A stretch of DNA of 23,404 nt from Lachnospiraceae bacterium (GTDB taxonomy: Bacteria > Bacillota_A > Clostridia > Lachnospirales > Lachnospiraceae). Below, piece by piece: positions 1 to 7,934 of the stretch. Under the pieces are notes generated by a model. It searched no databases. It was not told the origin of the DNA and worked only from the letters and a program-made list of their open reading frames with translations. Numbering within the stretch: the stretch's first letter is position 1; each line of letters begins with the position of its first letter. The stretch is taken from NCBI GenBank assembly GCA_009774465.1, contig VSNT01000062.1, positions 1 to 23,404 on the forward strand, read 5' to 3'. The position numbers and the translations under genes are program-made.

Positions 1-529
1 GTAAAAATTTTCCATTTCCGGCACCCAGCTTTACAAATGCTTCCTCTGTCTGCTCCCTGCTCACCCCTTCTCCTCTGCAAAAACTCTGCAAAATCTGATT
101 AGCCATAACAATCCCCATTTGTTCATGTTGTCTGTTCTTAACAGCCTCTTCTTTTTCTCCCCGAATTTTTAAAATAGCTTTTTCCAGCGCATTTACCAGA
201 GTTTCCTTTCCGAAGGGCTTTAAAATATAATCAACTCCGTTAGCCAGCAGTGTGGCATAAACATAGGAAAAATCGCTGTACCCGCTGATTGCAATTACCT
301 GAATTTTAATCTGACGCTCCGTAATTTCTTTCAGAAGCTCTCTTCCGCCCATCACCGGCATTTCCATATCACAAAGTAAAATTTCCGGCTTTTTTTCCTC
401 AATTATTTTCAGGGCTTCTATCCCATTTGTTGCATAATAAACTTCCTGCACTTCATAACTCTCCCAATCGATCATCAGCTCAATGGCTTCTCTCATATGA
501 ACTTCATCATCAACAATTATTACTTTCAT
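1..529 (-). CDS. Response regulator, YesN-like, receiver domain (3' part outside window)
   Basis: The first 176 codons of a minus-strand gene are visible; the C-terminus is cut by the window edge. Residues 1-120 form a receiver domain: acidic pair D7/D8, phosphoacceptor D54 in CDMEMPVMGG, S82 in AISGYSDF and K104 in ILKPFG. The start ATG overlaps the stop of the kinase gene upstream (ATGA), preceded by AAGGAG, so the two are translationally coupled. A receiver partnered with a YesM-type kinase is usually YesN-like with an AraC-type DNA-binding domain, but that domain is not in view and is inferred. It would act as a cytoplasmic transcription factor; its targets are unknown, and the divergent surface-phosphonate operon is one candidate. 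Confidence 0.9.
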   Translation of the reverse strand, partial: MKVIIVDDEVHMREAIELMIDWESYEVQEVYYATNGIEALKIIEEKKPEILLCDMEMPVMGGRELLKEITERQIKIQVIAISGYSDFSYVYATLLANGVDYILKPFGKETLVNALEKAILKIRGEKEEAVKNRQHEQMGIVMANQILQSFCRGEGVSREQTEEAFVKLGAGNGKFL

Positions 530-2265
530 TCCTGCTCCTTATTTTCTTTTGCTATTACAAACTCAACTGTTGTTTCCACTTTGGGTATACTTTGAATTTC
601 CCAGTCAAATCTTTCTTCATAATAAATACTGCATCTTTGCAGCACATTTAATAAGCCAATTCCATGATCCGAGGCCGCAGTAAATTCATAATTTTTATAG
701 GCTTCCTTCAATTTTTGTATCTGCTCCCTGCTCATACCAATTCCATTATCAATAACCCGTATCTGGTATTTATCCGGTTTTTCATTAATGGAAATCATAA
801 TAGTTCCTGTTCCGTCCTTTTTGTCAATTCCATGCTTAATGCTGTTCTCCACAAGAGGCTGTAGAATCATTTTGGGAATAAGCAGGCTGCCTGCCTCTTT
901 GGGATAATGAAGCATAAAATGGAGTCTTCCGGCAAATCTTCCCTCCTGCAGCGCAATATAGTTTTCAATATGCTTCAACTCTTTTTTAAGGGTAACAATA
1001 TCCTCTCCGGTATTCATTGTATATTGGAACAGTTCTCCTAACTGCGTCAACTGCATTGAAACTTCCTGGCAATGATGTTTCAGTGCAGTCGTGCTGATAT
1101 ATTGCAGCATATTATATAAAAAATGCGGATTGATTTGTGCCTGCAGCATTTTAAAACGGGATTTTGTCACCTCTAACTGATAACGATAATTTTTATTGAT
1201 CAGCTCATCCAGGTTTGTCATCATTTCCGCATACTTGTTTTCCAGAATTCCCAGCTCATCTTTGCGGTTTGATTTCGACTTATATACAAATTCGGGTTTT
1301 TGTTTAACCGCTTCCATATTATTAAGCATTCTTCTCACCGGAGAAATAAACAGATTAAACACCAGAAACAAAAATACTACGGATACTGCCAACAGACAGG
1401 CCTGTACTGCCATTGCCCCAATGACGACTCTCTCGGCAGGATCTGTAAACCAGTGATTATCTACAAACATAATAAGACGAACCTCTTCTCCTTTATAGAA
1501 ATCTCTTTTCAGAAAAAACATTCCCTTTGCTCCGTCCAATGTTCCTTTGGTATAATGTTTTTCTAAAAGTTCTTTTTCTGCATAATCGGCATTTTCAAAA
1601 AAACCTGACGTATAAATCAGTTCTCTGCCATCTTCTCCAAGGCAGACCATAACCACATTGTCTTTATACTGTCCGCATAATGTTTTTGTCACCTCCTGTA
1701 ATTCTTTTAAATCTGCAAAAATGCGCATACTGACAGCAGTGTCATAAGATGGAACATTCTGAATATCCATATTGTAAATTAAATAAACTGGATTTCCCAC
1801 TTCGTCTCTTCCCACCTGAAAAATATCTCCACTCCGCTCCGGATATTGATACTCTCCAATTTCCATCCTTCTTTGTGCATTCGCATAAACGCCATTAATG
1901 ACCTCCCCATTTTTGCAGTACATCACAATACGAAAAATTGCAGGCGCTTTATCACTGACAGCTTTGCCGTATTTACGTACCATATAACGCTCTACATCTG
2001 TAAACTTTGTTTTTCGATTTAATATTCTGACAACATCCGGATTTTCAAATAAATTCATAGGCGCCTGTTCTATCCTGCGGATAAAATTTATTGTCTCCTC
2101 CATGCCAATTCCCATCATGCTTTCATTCCAGTCAATAATCTGCTGCTGCATCATATGGTAATTCTGCCTGTATGCAATCACATTAGATATGATACTTGGC
2201 AAAATAATAACCAACATTAGTAGTGCAATCAGTTTCATAAAAAGGCTGTTTTTAATTTTATCCAT
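526..2265 (-). CDS. YesM/LytS-type sensor histidine kinase
   Basis: Predicted membrane sensor kinase of 579 residues. Visible parts: transmembrane helix at about 9-32, a large extracellular sensor region at about 33-279, second helix at about 280-308, HAMP-like linker starting at FISPVRR, then a His_kinase domain with H381 in QINPHFLYN and a HATPase domain with N-box LVENSIKHG (N474), DNGIGM at 506-511 and HGIGLLNV at 534-541. The order is diagnostic of the YesM family. I chose the ATG at 2265 because AGAGGA lies 8 nt upstream; a GTG 15 codons further up (2310) has no comparable site. The stop overlaps the response regulator start. It is divergent from the operon starting at 2512. The ligand is unknown. 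Confidence 0.95.
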   Translation of the reverse strand: MDKIKNSLFMKLIALLMLVIILPSIISNVIAYRQNYHMMQQQIIDWNESMMGIGMEETINFIRRIEQAPMNLFENPDVVRILNRKTKFTDVERYMVRKYGKAVSDKAPAIFRIVMYCKNGEVINGVYANAQRRMEIGEYQYPERSGDIFQVGRDEVGNPVYLIYNMDIQNVPSYDTAVSMRIFADLKELQEVTKTLCGQYKDNVVMVCLGEDGRELIYTSGFFENADYAEKELLEKHYTKGTLDGAKGMFFLKRDFYKGEEVRLIMFVDNHWFTDPAERVVIGAMAVQACLLAVSVVFLFLVFNLFISPVRRMLNNMEAVKQKPEFVYKSKSNRKDELGILENKYAEMMTNLDELINKNYRYQLEVTKSRFKMLQAQINPHFLYNMLQYISTTALKHHCQEVSMQLTQLGELFQYTMNTGEDIVTLKKELKHIENYIALQEGRFAGRLHFMLHYPKEAGSLLIPKMILQPLVENSIKHGIDKKDGTGTIMISINEKPDKYQIRVIDNGIGMSREQIQKLKEAYKNYEFTAASDHGIGLLNVLQRCSIYYEERFDWEIQSIPKVETTVEFVIAKENKEQE

Positions 2266-2348
2266 GTAAAATATCCTCTCTGATCTTAAAAGCAGAATTT
2301 GCTGTATCACGGCATATACAGAATCATTTTACTAAAACTGCTCAAGGC

Positions 2349-2375
2349 AAAACAGGGAATATCTGAACCTGTTTT
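2349..2375. repeat. Inverted repeat AAAACAGG-N11-CCTGTTTT
   Basis: Perfect 8-bp inverted repeat (2349-2356 and 2368-2375) with an 11-nt spacer, in the 246-bp gap between the divergent kinase gene and the phosphonate operon. The size and location would suit a dimeric regulator's operator or a short hairpin in the kinase leader. No T-tract follows on either strand, so it is not a clear terminator. Function is not established. Confidence 0.45.
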
Positions 2376-2441
2376 ACGTACAATTTGAATTATTTTTCAT
2401 TTCTTATTACTAGTCTTAACCAGGAAATCGGCACTGAATTC

Positions 2442-2470
2442 TTGACTTTTAAATTATTTAGTCATAGAAT
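2442..2470 (+). promoter_or_regulatory. Sigma-A-type promoter of the phosphonate/surface operon
   Basis: TTGACT (2442-2447), a 17-nt spacer and TAGAAT (2465-2470), 41 bp before the ATG of the small membrane peptide gene. Element quality and spacing are near consensus. The genes from 2512 to 10789 follow with short gaps or overlaps, so this probably drives the whole AEP locus and perhaps manC-manA. Confidence 0.75.
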
Positions 2471-2511
2471 TAATTACATCATTTTCATCCGGCAGAAAGG
2501 ACATTATAATT

Positions 2512-2766
2512 ATGAAAAAAATAGGACTGGCAGTCTTTAAATTTACGTATTTTTTTACATGCTTCTTTTTCCTGTTCAGTAATACCGCATTTGCATATAT
2601 TGATCCGTCTGCAGTCACTTATGTGATTCAGGCTGTCGCAGGTATTTTCATTGCTGTAGGCGCTGCATGTACCGTTTACAGACACAAAATTGCAAAGTTT
2701 TTTCGAAAGATGAAGAAAAAACACAATAAAAAGAAACAGGAGAAGGAACAGGAGTCCCATGAATAG
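2512..2766 (+). CDS. Small membrane protein with YIDPS motif, 84 aa
   Basis: First gene of the operon. Residues 1-28 look like a signal peptide or first helix (basic start, Phe-rich hydrophobic core, AFA before Y29). YIDPSAVTYVIQ leads into a hydrophobic segment at about 34-56, followed by a strongly basic Lys-rich tail (about 57-84) that should face the cytoplasm. The RBS is AGAAAGGA, 10 nt before the ATG. The last codons overlap the next gene by 8 nt, so translation is probably coupled to the YidC fusion protein. I recall similar short YIDPS proteins beside envelope-polymer genes in Clostridia, but know no assigned function. A role as partner or scaffold of the downstream transferase is inference only. 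Confidence 0.8.
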   Translation: MKKIGLAVFKFTYFFTCFFFLFSNTAFAYIDPSAVTYVIQAVAGIFIAVGAACTVYRHKIAKFFRKMKKKHNKKKQEKEQESHE

Positions 2767-4702
2767 TATAATTAATCTGATCGGTGATATTCTGGGATGG
2801 CTGATGTATTTCAGTTATCATCTCCTGCATAATTATTTCTGGTCGATTTTATTTTTTACTTTTTTAACAAAAATTCTTTTATTTCCGGTTTCTCTAATGG
2901 TACAGAAAAATTCCATTAAGATGGTAAAGCTCCAGCCGGAAATTAATTTTATTAAAGCGAAATATTTTGGAAATGGCGAAAAAATATCAGAGGAACAATA
3001 TGAATTATATAAACGGGAACACTACCAGCCTTTAGCGGACTTAATTCCCCTGATTCTTCAACTTGTCCTTCTAATGGGTGTTATTAACGTCATTAATGAT
3101 CCGGTAAAACATATTTTTCGAGGCGGCGCCGGAACATTAAATACCATGTTTGGCGGGATAGATTTGTCTTCCATCCCCATAGAAACAAGAGGAATTACAT
3201 ATTTAATTCCTCTTATTGCTGCATTTTCCGCCTGGTTTATGTGTTTTATTCAAAACCGCATTAATGTGCTTCAATCCGAACAAAATAAATTCAATCAATA
3301 CGGCACTATGCTGTTGTCCATTGGCTTATCCCTGTATTTAGGCTTCTTTGTAAAAACCGGGGTTGGTATTTACTGGACATTTAGTAATTTACTTTCCATT
3401 GCTCAGTTATATTTACTTAACATCATTATGAATCCCAAAAAATATATTGATTATGATGCATTGGAAAAAAGCCGGAAAGAGCTTGCCGAAAGCTCGGCCT
3501 TTCACAAATCTTCACAGAAAAAATTATTTGATAAGGATCCTTACCGCAGGAAAGAGAAAGCCGACTATAAACGATTTTTCAAAGATTATGAAATGCAGAT
3601 TGTCTTTTATTCTGAGAAAAACGGGTTTTACAAATATTTTCAAAATATCATTGAAACCCTGTTAAAAAAATCAAACGTAATCATCAATTATATTACAAGT
3701 GATCCGAAAGATCAGGTATTTCAAATGGAAAGCGACCGCTTCCGTCCTTTTTATATTGGCGAGCATAAATTAATTGTTCTTATGATGAAACTGGAAGCAG
3801 ATCTGGTAGTTATGACCACTCCTGACCTGGAAAATTTTCATTTAAAACGCTCTCTGGTTCGAAAGGACAACGAATACATTTACGTTCCCCATGATGTTAA
3901 CAGCCCGAACCTTACTTTTCATAAAGATGCGCTGGATCATTTTGACACCATTTTTTCTTCCGGTTTTTTATGCACAAAGGAAATTCGAAAAAGGGAAGAA
4001 TTATATCACCTGCCTTCCAAAAATATCATTGAATGGGGCTCCGGCGTAATTGACAATATGATTTTTGCATACGAGAATATGGATAAGCGCCGAAAAACTG
4101 TTCGGGAAATTCTGATTGCGCCTTCCTGGCAAAAGGACAATATTTTATCTTCCTGTATAGAAGAAATACTGGATTATCTGGGGGGACTTGGATATAAAAT
4201 TATTTTAAGGCCTCATCCTCAGTTTGTCCGCCATGAGGAAAGCCGGCTTGAATACCTGCGCCAAAAATATCATATGGATTCCCGTGATGACATGGAATTA
4301 CAGACAGACTTTTCTTCCAACAGCACCATCTATGAAGCCGATCTTGTCATTACGGACTGGTCAAGTATTGCATTTGAATACTCCTTTGCAACACTGAAAC
4401 CATCTTTATTTATTAATACGCCAATGAAGATTATGAATGAAGACTATGAAGAGCTGGGAATTACCCCTATTGATATAGAGCTTCGCAATAAAGTGGGCAG
4501 AAGCGTTGAACTGGAAAGTTTAAAGGATTTGCCGAAAATTATACATGAATTACTAACCAGCAATGAATTTTCAAGAGAAAGCCTTCACAAAATCCGTGAA
4601 AAATATATTTATAATATTGGCTCCAGTGGAGAAAAAGGCGCAGATTATATTCTTGAAAGACTAAAGTATTATAAGAAAAAACATGAAGAGGAAGACGACT
4701 GA
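2759..4702 (+). CDS. YidC-like membrane domain fused to CDP-glycerol glycerophosphotransferase-like domain
   Basis: A 647-residue two-part protein. Residues 1-225 resemble the YidC/Oxa1 core: helices near 26-48, 92-112, 145-165 and 183-223, with the LLFPVSLMVQKNSIKM-type stretch after the first conserved helix (Lys38 near where YidC has its Arg). From about 270 to 640 it resembles TagB/TagF-type CDP-glycerol:polyglycerophosphate transferases: VPHDV (376-380), APSWQKDN (454-461), RPHP (484-487) and ITDWSSIAFEY (531-541). Such enzymes move an alcohol phosphate from a CDP donor to a wall polymer at the inner membrane face. Beside AEP-activation genes, CMP-AEP is a plausible donor; this is inference. 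The 8-nt overlap with the gene before suggests coupling. A normal YidC is about half this length. Confidence 0.85.
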   Translation: MNSIINLIGDILGWLMYFSYHLLHNYFWSILFFTFLTKILLFPVSLMVQKNSIKMVKLQPEINFIKAKYFGNGEKISEEQYELYKREHYQPLADLIPLILQLVLLMGVINVINDPVKHIFRGGAGTLNTMFGGIDLSSIPIETRGITYLIPLIAAFSAWFMCFIQNRINVLQSEQNKFNQYGTMLLSIGLSLYLGFFVKTGVGIYWTFSNLLSIAQLYLLNIIMNPKKYIDYDALEKSRKELAESSAFHKSSQKKLFDKDPYRRKEKADYKRFFKDYEMQIVFYSEKNGFYKYFQNIIETLLKKSNVIINYITSDPKDQVFQMESDRFRPFYIGEHKLIVLMMKLEADLVVMTTPDLENFHLKRSLVRKDNEYIYVPHDVNSPNLTFHKDALDHFDTIFSSGFLCTKEIRKREELYHLPSKNIIEWGSGVIDNMIFAYENMDKRRKTVREILIAPSWQKDNILSSCIEEILDYLGGLGYKIILRPHPQFVRHEESRLEYLRQKYHMDSRDDMELQTDFSSNSTIYEADLVITDWSSIAFEYSFATLKPSLFINTPMKIMNEDYEELGITPIDIELRNKVGRSVELESLKDLPKIIHELLTSNEFSRESLHKIREKYIYNIGSSGEKGADYILERLKYYKKKHEEEDD

Positions 4703-4746
4703 CATTTATCCTGGCTGATTATGAACAAAAATAAAGGAGAATCTAC

Positions 4747-5877
4747 ATGCAGATAGAAAGAAAAATATTATTAAATCCCGGACCTGCAACTACAACAGAT
4801 ACTGTAAAAATGGCACAGATTGTACCTGACATCTGCCCAAGAGAAAAAGAATTTGCTTCCATGATGAAGCAGATGAGAGAAGATCTGGTCCGTATTGTTC
4901 ATGGCAGCCCTGATAAATACACTTCCGTCCTTTTCTGCGGTTCCGGAACCATTAATATTGATGTGTGTTTGAACTCACTTCTTCCCGAAGGAAAAAAGAT
5001 ATTAATTGTCAATAATGGTGCCTACAGCGCCCGGGCAGCGGAAGTATGTGAATATTACCATCTGCCATTTATCAATCTTAGATTTCCGGTGGATGAACTG
5101 CCTGATTTGGCTCAAATTGAAACTGCGTTAAAAGAAAATCCGGATATTGCTCTGGTTCATACCACCCACAATGAAACCGGCACAGGTATCTTAAATCCTA
5201 TTCGGGAAATTGGCGCTCTGGTTCATAAATATCATGCTGTTTTTACGGTGGATACTACATCTACTTATGCCATGCGTCCAATTAACATAGAAGAAGACCA
5301 AATTGATTTTTGCATGGCTTCCGCCCAGAAGGGGCTTATGGCAATGACAGGACTGTCATTTATTGTTGGCAATAGGGAAATAATTAAAAAATCAGCTGAA
5401 TATCCTAAACGTTCCTATTACTGCAACCTGTATCTGCAATATCATTTTTTTGAAACAACAGGAGAAATGCACTTTACTCCTCCCGTTCAGACAATCTATG
5501 CCGCACGTCAGGCAATCAGGGAATACTTTGCAGAAGGAGAAGAGACGAAATGGCAGCGGCACTTAAGCGTTTTTCATGCCATTCATGAAGGACTTGACAG
5601 GCTGGGATTTAAAGATATTATTAAAAGAAAGTGGCAGGCAGGGCTTGTTGTTTCTGTCAGGTATCCGGATGATGCCAACTGGGATTTTGAAAAAATTCAT
5701 GACTATTGTTATGACAGAGGTTTTACAATTTATCCTGGAAAAATTTCCTCCCAGAACACTTTCAGATTATGCGCATTAGGCGCTATCACCACAGAAGATA
5801 TTAAAAACTTTTTTGACATATTTGAGGAAGCCCTGAAAAAATATGAGATAAAAATTCCTGTTCAATATAATGATTAA
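4747..5877 (+). CDS. phnW: 2-aminoethylphosphonate aminotransferase (PhnW/AepZ type)
   Basis: PLP-dependent class V aminotransferase, 376 residues, full length for the family. It interconverts phosphonoacetaldehyde and 2-aminoethylphosphonate with an amino acid/keto acid pair. Sequence signs: N-terminal LLNPGPATTT, GSGT near 65-68, HNETGTG at 141-147, D169 in VDTTSTYA, and the PLP lysine K195 in ASAQKGLMAM. The RBS AAAGGAG lies before the ATG. Because PEP mutase and phosphonopyruvate decarboxylase follow directly, and no phosphonatase (PhnX) or phosphonate transporter is seen, it is read as working in the biosynthetic direction, making AEP, not in catabolism. Confidence 0.93.
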   Translation: MQIERKILLNPGPATTTDTVKMAQIVPDICPREKEFASMMKQMREDLVRIVHGSPDKYTSVLFCGSGTINIDVCLNSLLPEGKKILIVNNGAYSARAAEVCEYYHLPFINLRFPVDELPDLAQIETALKENPDIALVHTTHNETGTGILNPIREIGALVHKYHAVFTVDTTSTYAMRPINIEEDQIDFCMASAQKGLMAMTGLSFIVGNREIIKKSAEYPKRSYYCNLYLQYHFFETTGEMHFTPPVQTIYAARQAIREYFAEGEETKWQRHLSVFHAIHEGLDRLGFKDIIKRKWQAGLVVSVRYPDDANWDFEKIHDYCYDRGFTIYPGKISSQNTFRLCALGAITTEDIKNFFDIFEEALKKYEIKIPVQYND

Positions 5878-5912
5878 CTGTTTTTAGTCCACAGAAAAGG
5901 AAATACAATAAA

Positions 5913-7208
5913 ATGAAAAAAGTATACACATGTTTCTGTACGGATGTGATCCATGAAGGCCATCTTAATATTTTAAAAGAAGCAAACAAATACGGTGATG
6001 TCACTGTAGGTATTCTCAGTGATGCCGCAATGATAAAGTACAACCGTTTTCCCACCATTTCCATTGAAGAGCGGAAAACAATTGTAAAAGAAACCGGACT
6101 GGTTTCAAACATTATCATTCAGAACGAAATTATGTACGATAATGTCTTAGCACAGCTAAAACCCGACTACGTAATTCATGGCGATAACTGGTGCAAAGGT
6201 CCGGAAAGTGCAATCAGAACCAACGTAATTAATAATTTAAATAAATATGGCGGAAAACTGATTGAAATTGGTTACACTTATAATGAAAATGTCCGGAAAA
6301 TTGACGATAACATAAAAGAAAAGCTTGCAATGCCTGAATTCAGAAGAAAACGTCTCCGCCAGCTTTTAAAATTATGCCCCATTGTAAAAGCAATTGAGGC
6401 TCACAGCGGACTTACAGGGCTGATTGCGGAAAAAACAGTTGTTGAACACAACGGAGAATTAGATCAGTTTGATGCCATGTGGCTGTCGAGCCTTTGTGAC
6501 TCTACTGCCAAAGGCAAACCTGATATTGAGCTTGTGGATATGTCCTCCAGAATACGCACCATTGACGATATTATGGAAGTAACTACAAAACCTGTTATTT
6601 TAGACGGAGATACCGGCGGTCTGGTGGAACATTTTATTTATAATGTGCGCACCTTAGAGCGCATGGGCGTATCGGCAGTGATTATTGAAGATAAAACCGG
6701 GCTTAAGAAAAATTCCTTATTTGGCACGGAAGTGGCACAGACACAGGATTCCATTGAAAACTTTTGCGAAAAGATTCGCGCCGGAAAAAATGCACAGAGA
6801 ACAGAAGAATTCATGATTATAGCCAGAATTGAAAGCCTGATTCTTGAAAAAGGCCAGGAAGATGCTCTTAAACGTGCTTTTGCATATGTGGATGCAGGCG
6901 CTGACGGTATTATGATTCATTCCAGAAAATCATTGCCTGACGAAATTTTTGCCTTTTGCGACGCTTTTAGAGCAAAAGATTCACATACACCCATTGTTGT
7001 GGTTCCAACATCCTTCAACTGCGTGACAGAAGCAGAACTGATTAAGCATGGAGTAAATATTGTAATTTACGCAAACCAGTTAACGCGCAGCGCTTTTCCG
7101 GCCATGCAGAATACTGCCATAGATATTTTAAAAAACCACAGAGCTTTGGAAGTGGATTCCAGACTAATGCCTTTTAAAGAAATTATCACCTTAATTGATG
7201 ACATATAA
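5913..7208 (+). CDS. aepX: Phosphoenolpyruvate mutase with N-terminal cytidylyltransferase-like domain
   Basis: 431 residues in two domains. Residues 1-about 130 are a nucleotidyltransferase fold of the GCT/TagD type with the HxGH motif as HEGHLNIL and HGDNW later. Residues about 150-431 are PEP mutase of the isocitrate-lyase superfamily: EAHSGLTGL, WLSSLCDSTAKGKPD, LDGDTGG, and the diagnostic EDKTGLKKNS mutase motif. It converts PEP to phosphonopyruvate, the committed C-P bond-forming step. The second nucleotidyltransferase signature (a GIST-like motif after IEIPYT in homologues I remember) is not visible: IEIGYTYNENVRKID stands there, so that domain may be inactive. The RBS is AAAGGAAA before the ATG. 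The gene is followed directly by a separate CTP transferase. Confidence 0.95.
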   Translation: MKKVYTCFCTDVIHEGHLNILKEANKYGDVTVGILSDAAMIKYNRFPTISIEERKTIVKETGLVSNIIIQNEIMYDNVLAQLKPDYVIHGDNWCKGPESAIRTNVINNLNKYGGKLIEIGYTYNENVRKIDDNIKEKLAMPEFRRKRLRQLLKLCPIVKAIEAHSGLTGLIAEKTVVEHNGELDQFDAMWLSSLCDSTAKGKPDIELVDMSSRIRTIDDIMEVTTKPVILDGDTGGLVEHFIYNVRTLERMGVSAVIIEDKTGLKKNSLFGTEVAQTQDSIENFCEKIRAGKNAQRTEEFMIIARIESLILEKGQEDALKRAFAYVDAGADGIMIHSRKSLPDEIFAFCDAFRAKDSHTPIVVVPTSFNCVTEAELIKHGVNIVIYANQLTRSAFPAMQNTAIDILKNHRALEVDSRLMPFKEIITLIDDI

Positions 7209-7221
7209 AGTGAGTAAAATT

Positions 7222-7932
7222 ATGAGCAAAGAAATTGGTATCATTATGGCAGCAGGGCTTGGAAGCAGAATGCACCCTGTCACAAAAACAATTCCCAAGC
7301 CTCTCGTAAAAGTATTTGGAAAACCTCTTATTGAAACTGTCATTGATGGCCTTTTAAAAAGAGGTGTTACGGAGATTTATGTTATTGTAGGCTATTTAAA
7401 GGAATGTTTTTCCGGATTGTGCGATAAATATCCACAGATTACATTAATTACAAATCCCGATTACCTTGTGAAAAATAATATTTCTTCCATTTATGCTGCC
7501 AGAAATGTTTTAGGCAAGGCCAATTGTTTTATCTGCGAAGCAGACTTGTTGATTTCCGATTCATCCGTATTTGAAAAAAAATTAAGCAGTTCCTGCTATT
7601 ATGGCCGGATGATGGCCGGTGTTTCTGACGATTGGATCTTTGAATTAAAGGACGGTTATATTTCCAGAGTCAAAAAAGGTGGTAAAGATACCTACAACAT
7701 GGTGGGTATCTCCTACTTTACAAAAAAAGACAGCCTGATTTTAAAGGAAAAAATTGAGGAAGCATACCGCCAGGAGCAAAATTCCAATTTGTATTGGGAT
7801 GAGGTAGTGGACTTAAATCTGAACGAACTTAAACTTAAAATTGAGCCTGTAGAAGAAGGACAAATTATCGAAATTGATACGGTAGAAGAATTGCTTGCAA
7901 TTGATCCAAATGCAGGAGAACAGGAGTGCTGA
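7222..7932 (+). CDS. pntC: LicC/PntC-like nucleotidyltransferase, probable CTP:AEP cytidylyltransferase
   Basis: 236 residues of the NTP-transferase (GT-A) fold. The nucleotide-binding signature MAAGLGSRMHPVTKTIPKPL is at about 9-28, NISSIYAAR at 86-94 is as in LicC-type choline-phosphate cytidylyltransferases, the metal/substrate region EADLLI is at 106-111, and IIEIDT is near the C-terminus. Stand-alone or fused LicC-like proteins in PEP-mutase clusters are known as PntC, which make CMP-AEP from CTP and AEP; this context supports that substrate over phosphocholine. I chose ATG 7222 with GTGAG 7 nt upstream. In-frame TTG 7195 and ATG 7198, inside aepX, lack a good site. The gene ends 2 nt before the next start. 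Confidence 0.85.
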   Translation: MSKEIGIIMAAGLGSRMHPVTKTIPKPLVKVFGKPLIETVIDGLLKRGVTEIYVIVGYLKECFSGLCDKYPQITLITNPDYLVKNNISSIYAARNVLGKANCFICEADLLISDSSVFEKKLSSSCYYGRMMAGVSDDWIFELKDGYISRVKKGGKDTYNMVGISYFTKKDSLILKEKIEEAYRQEQNSNLYWDEVVDLNLNELKLKIEPVEEGQIIEIDTVEELLAIDPNAGEQEC

Positions 7933-7934
7933 AA

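Noticed and set aside
2485..2760. 91-codon open frame opposite the YIDPS peptide gene
   Set aside because: The plus-strand gene has a promoter, RBS, signal-peptide pattern and coupling; the reverse frame has none of these.
7195..7221. Longer N-terminus of the PntC-like protein from TTG or ATG inside aepX
   Set aside because: No ribosome site, and the family begins close to the nucleotide-binding signature.
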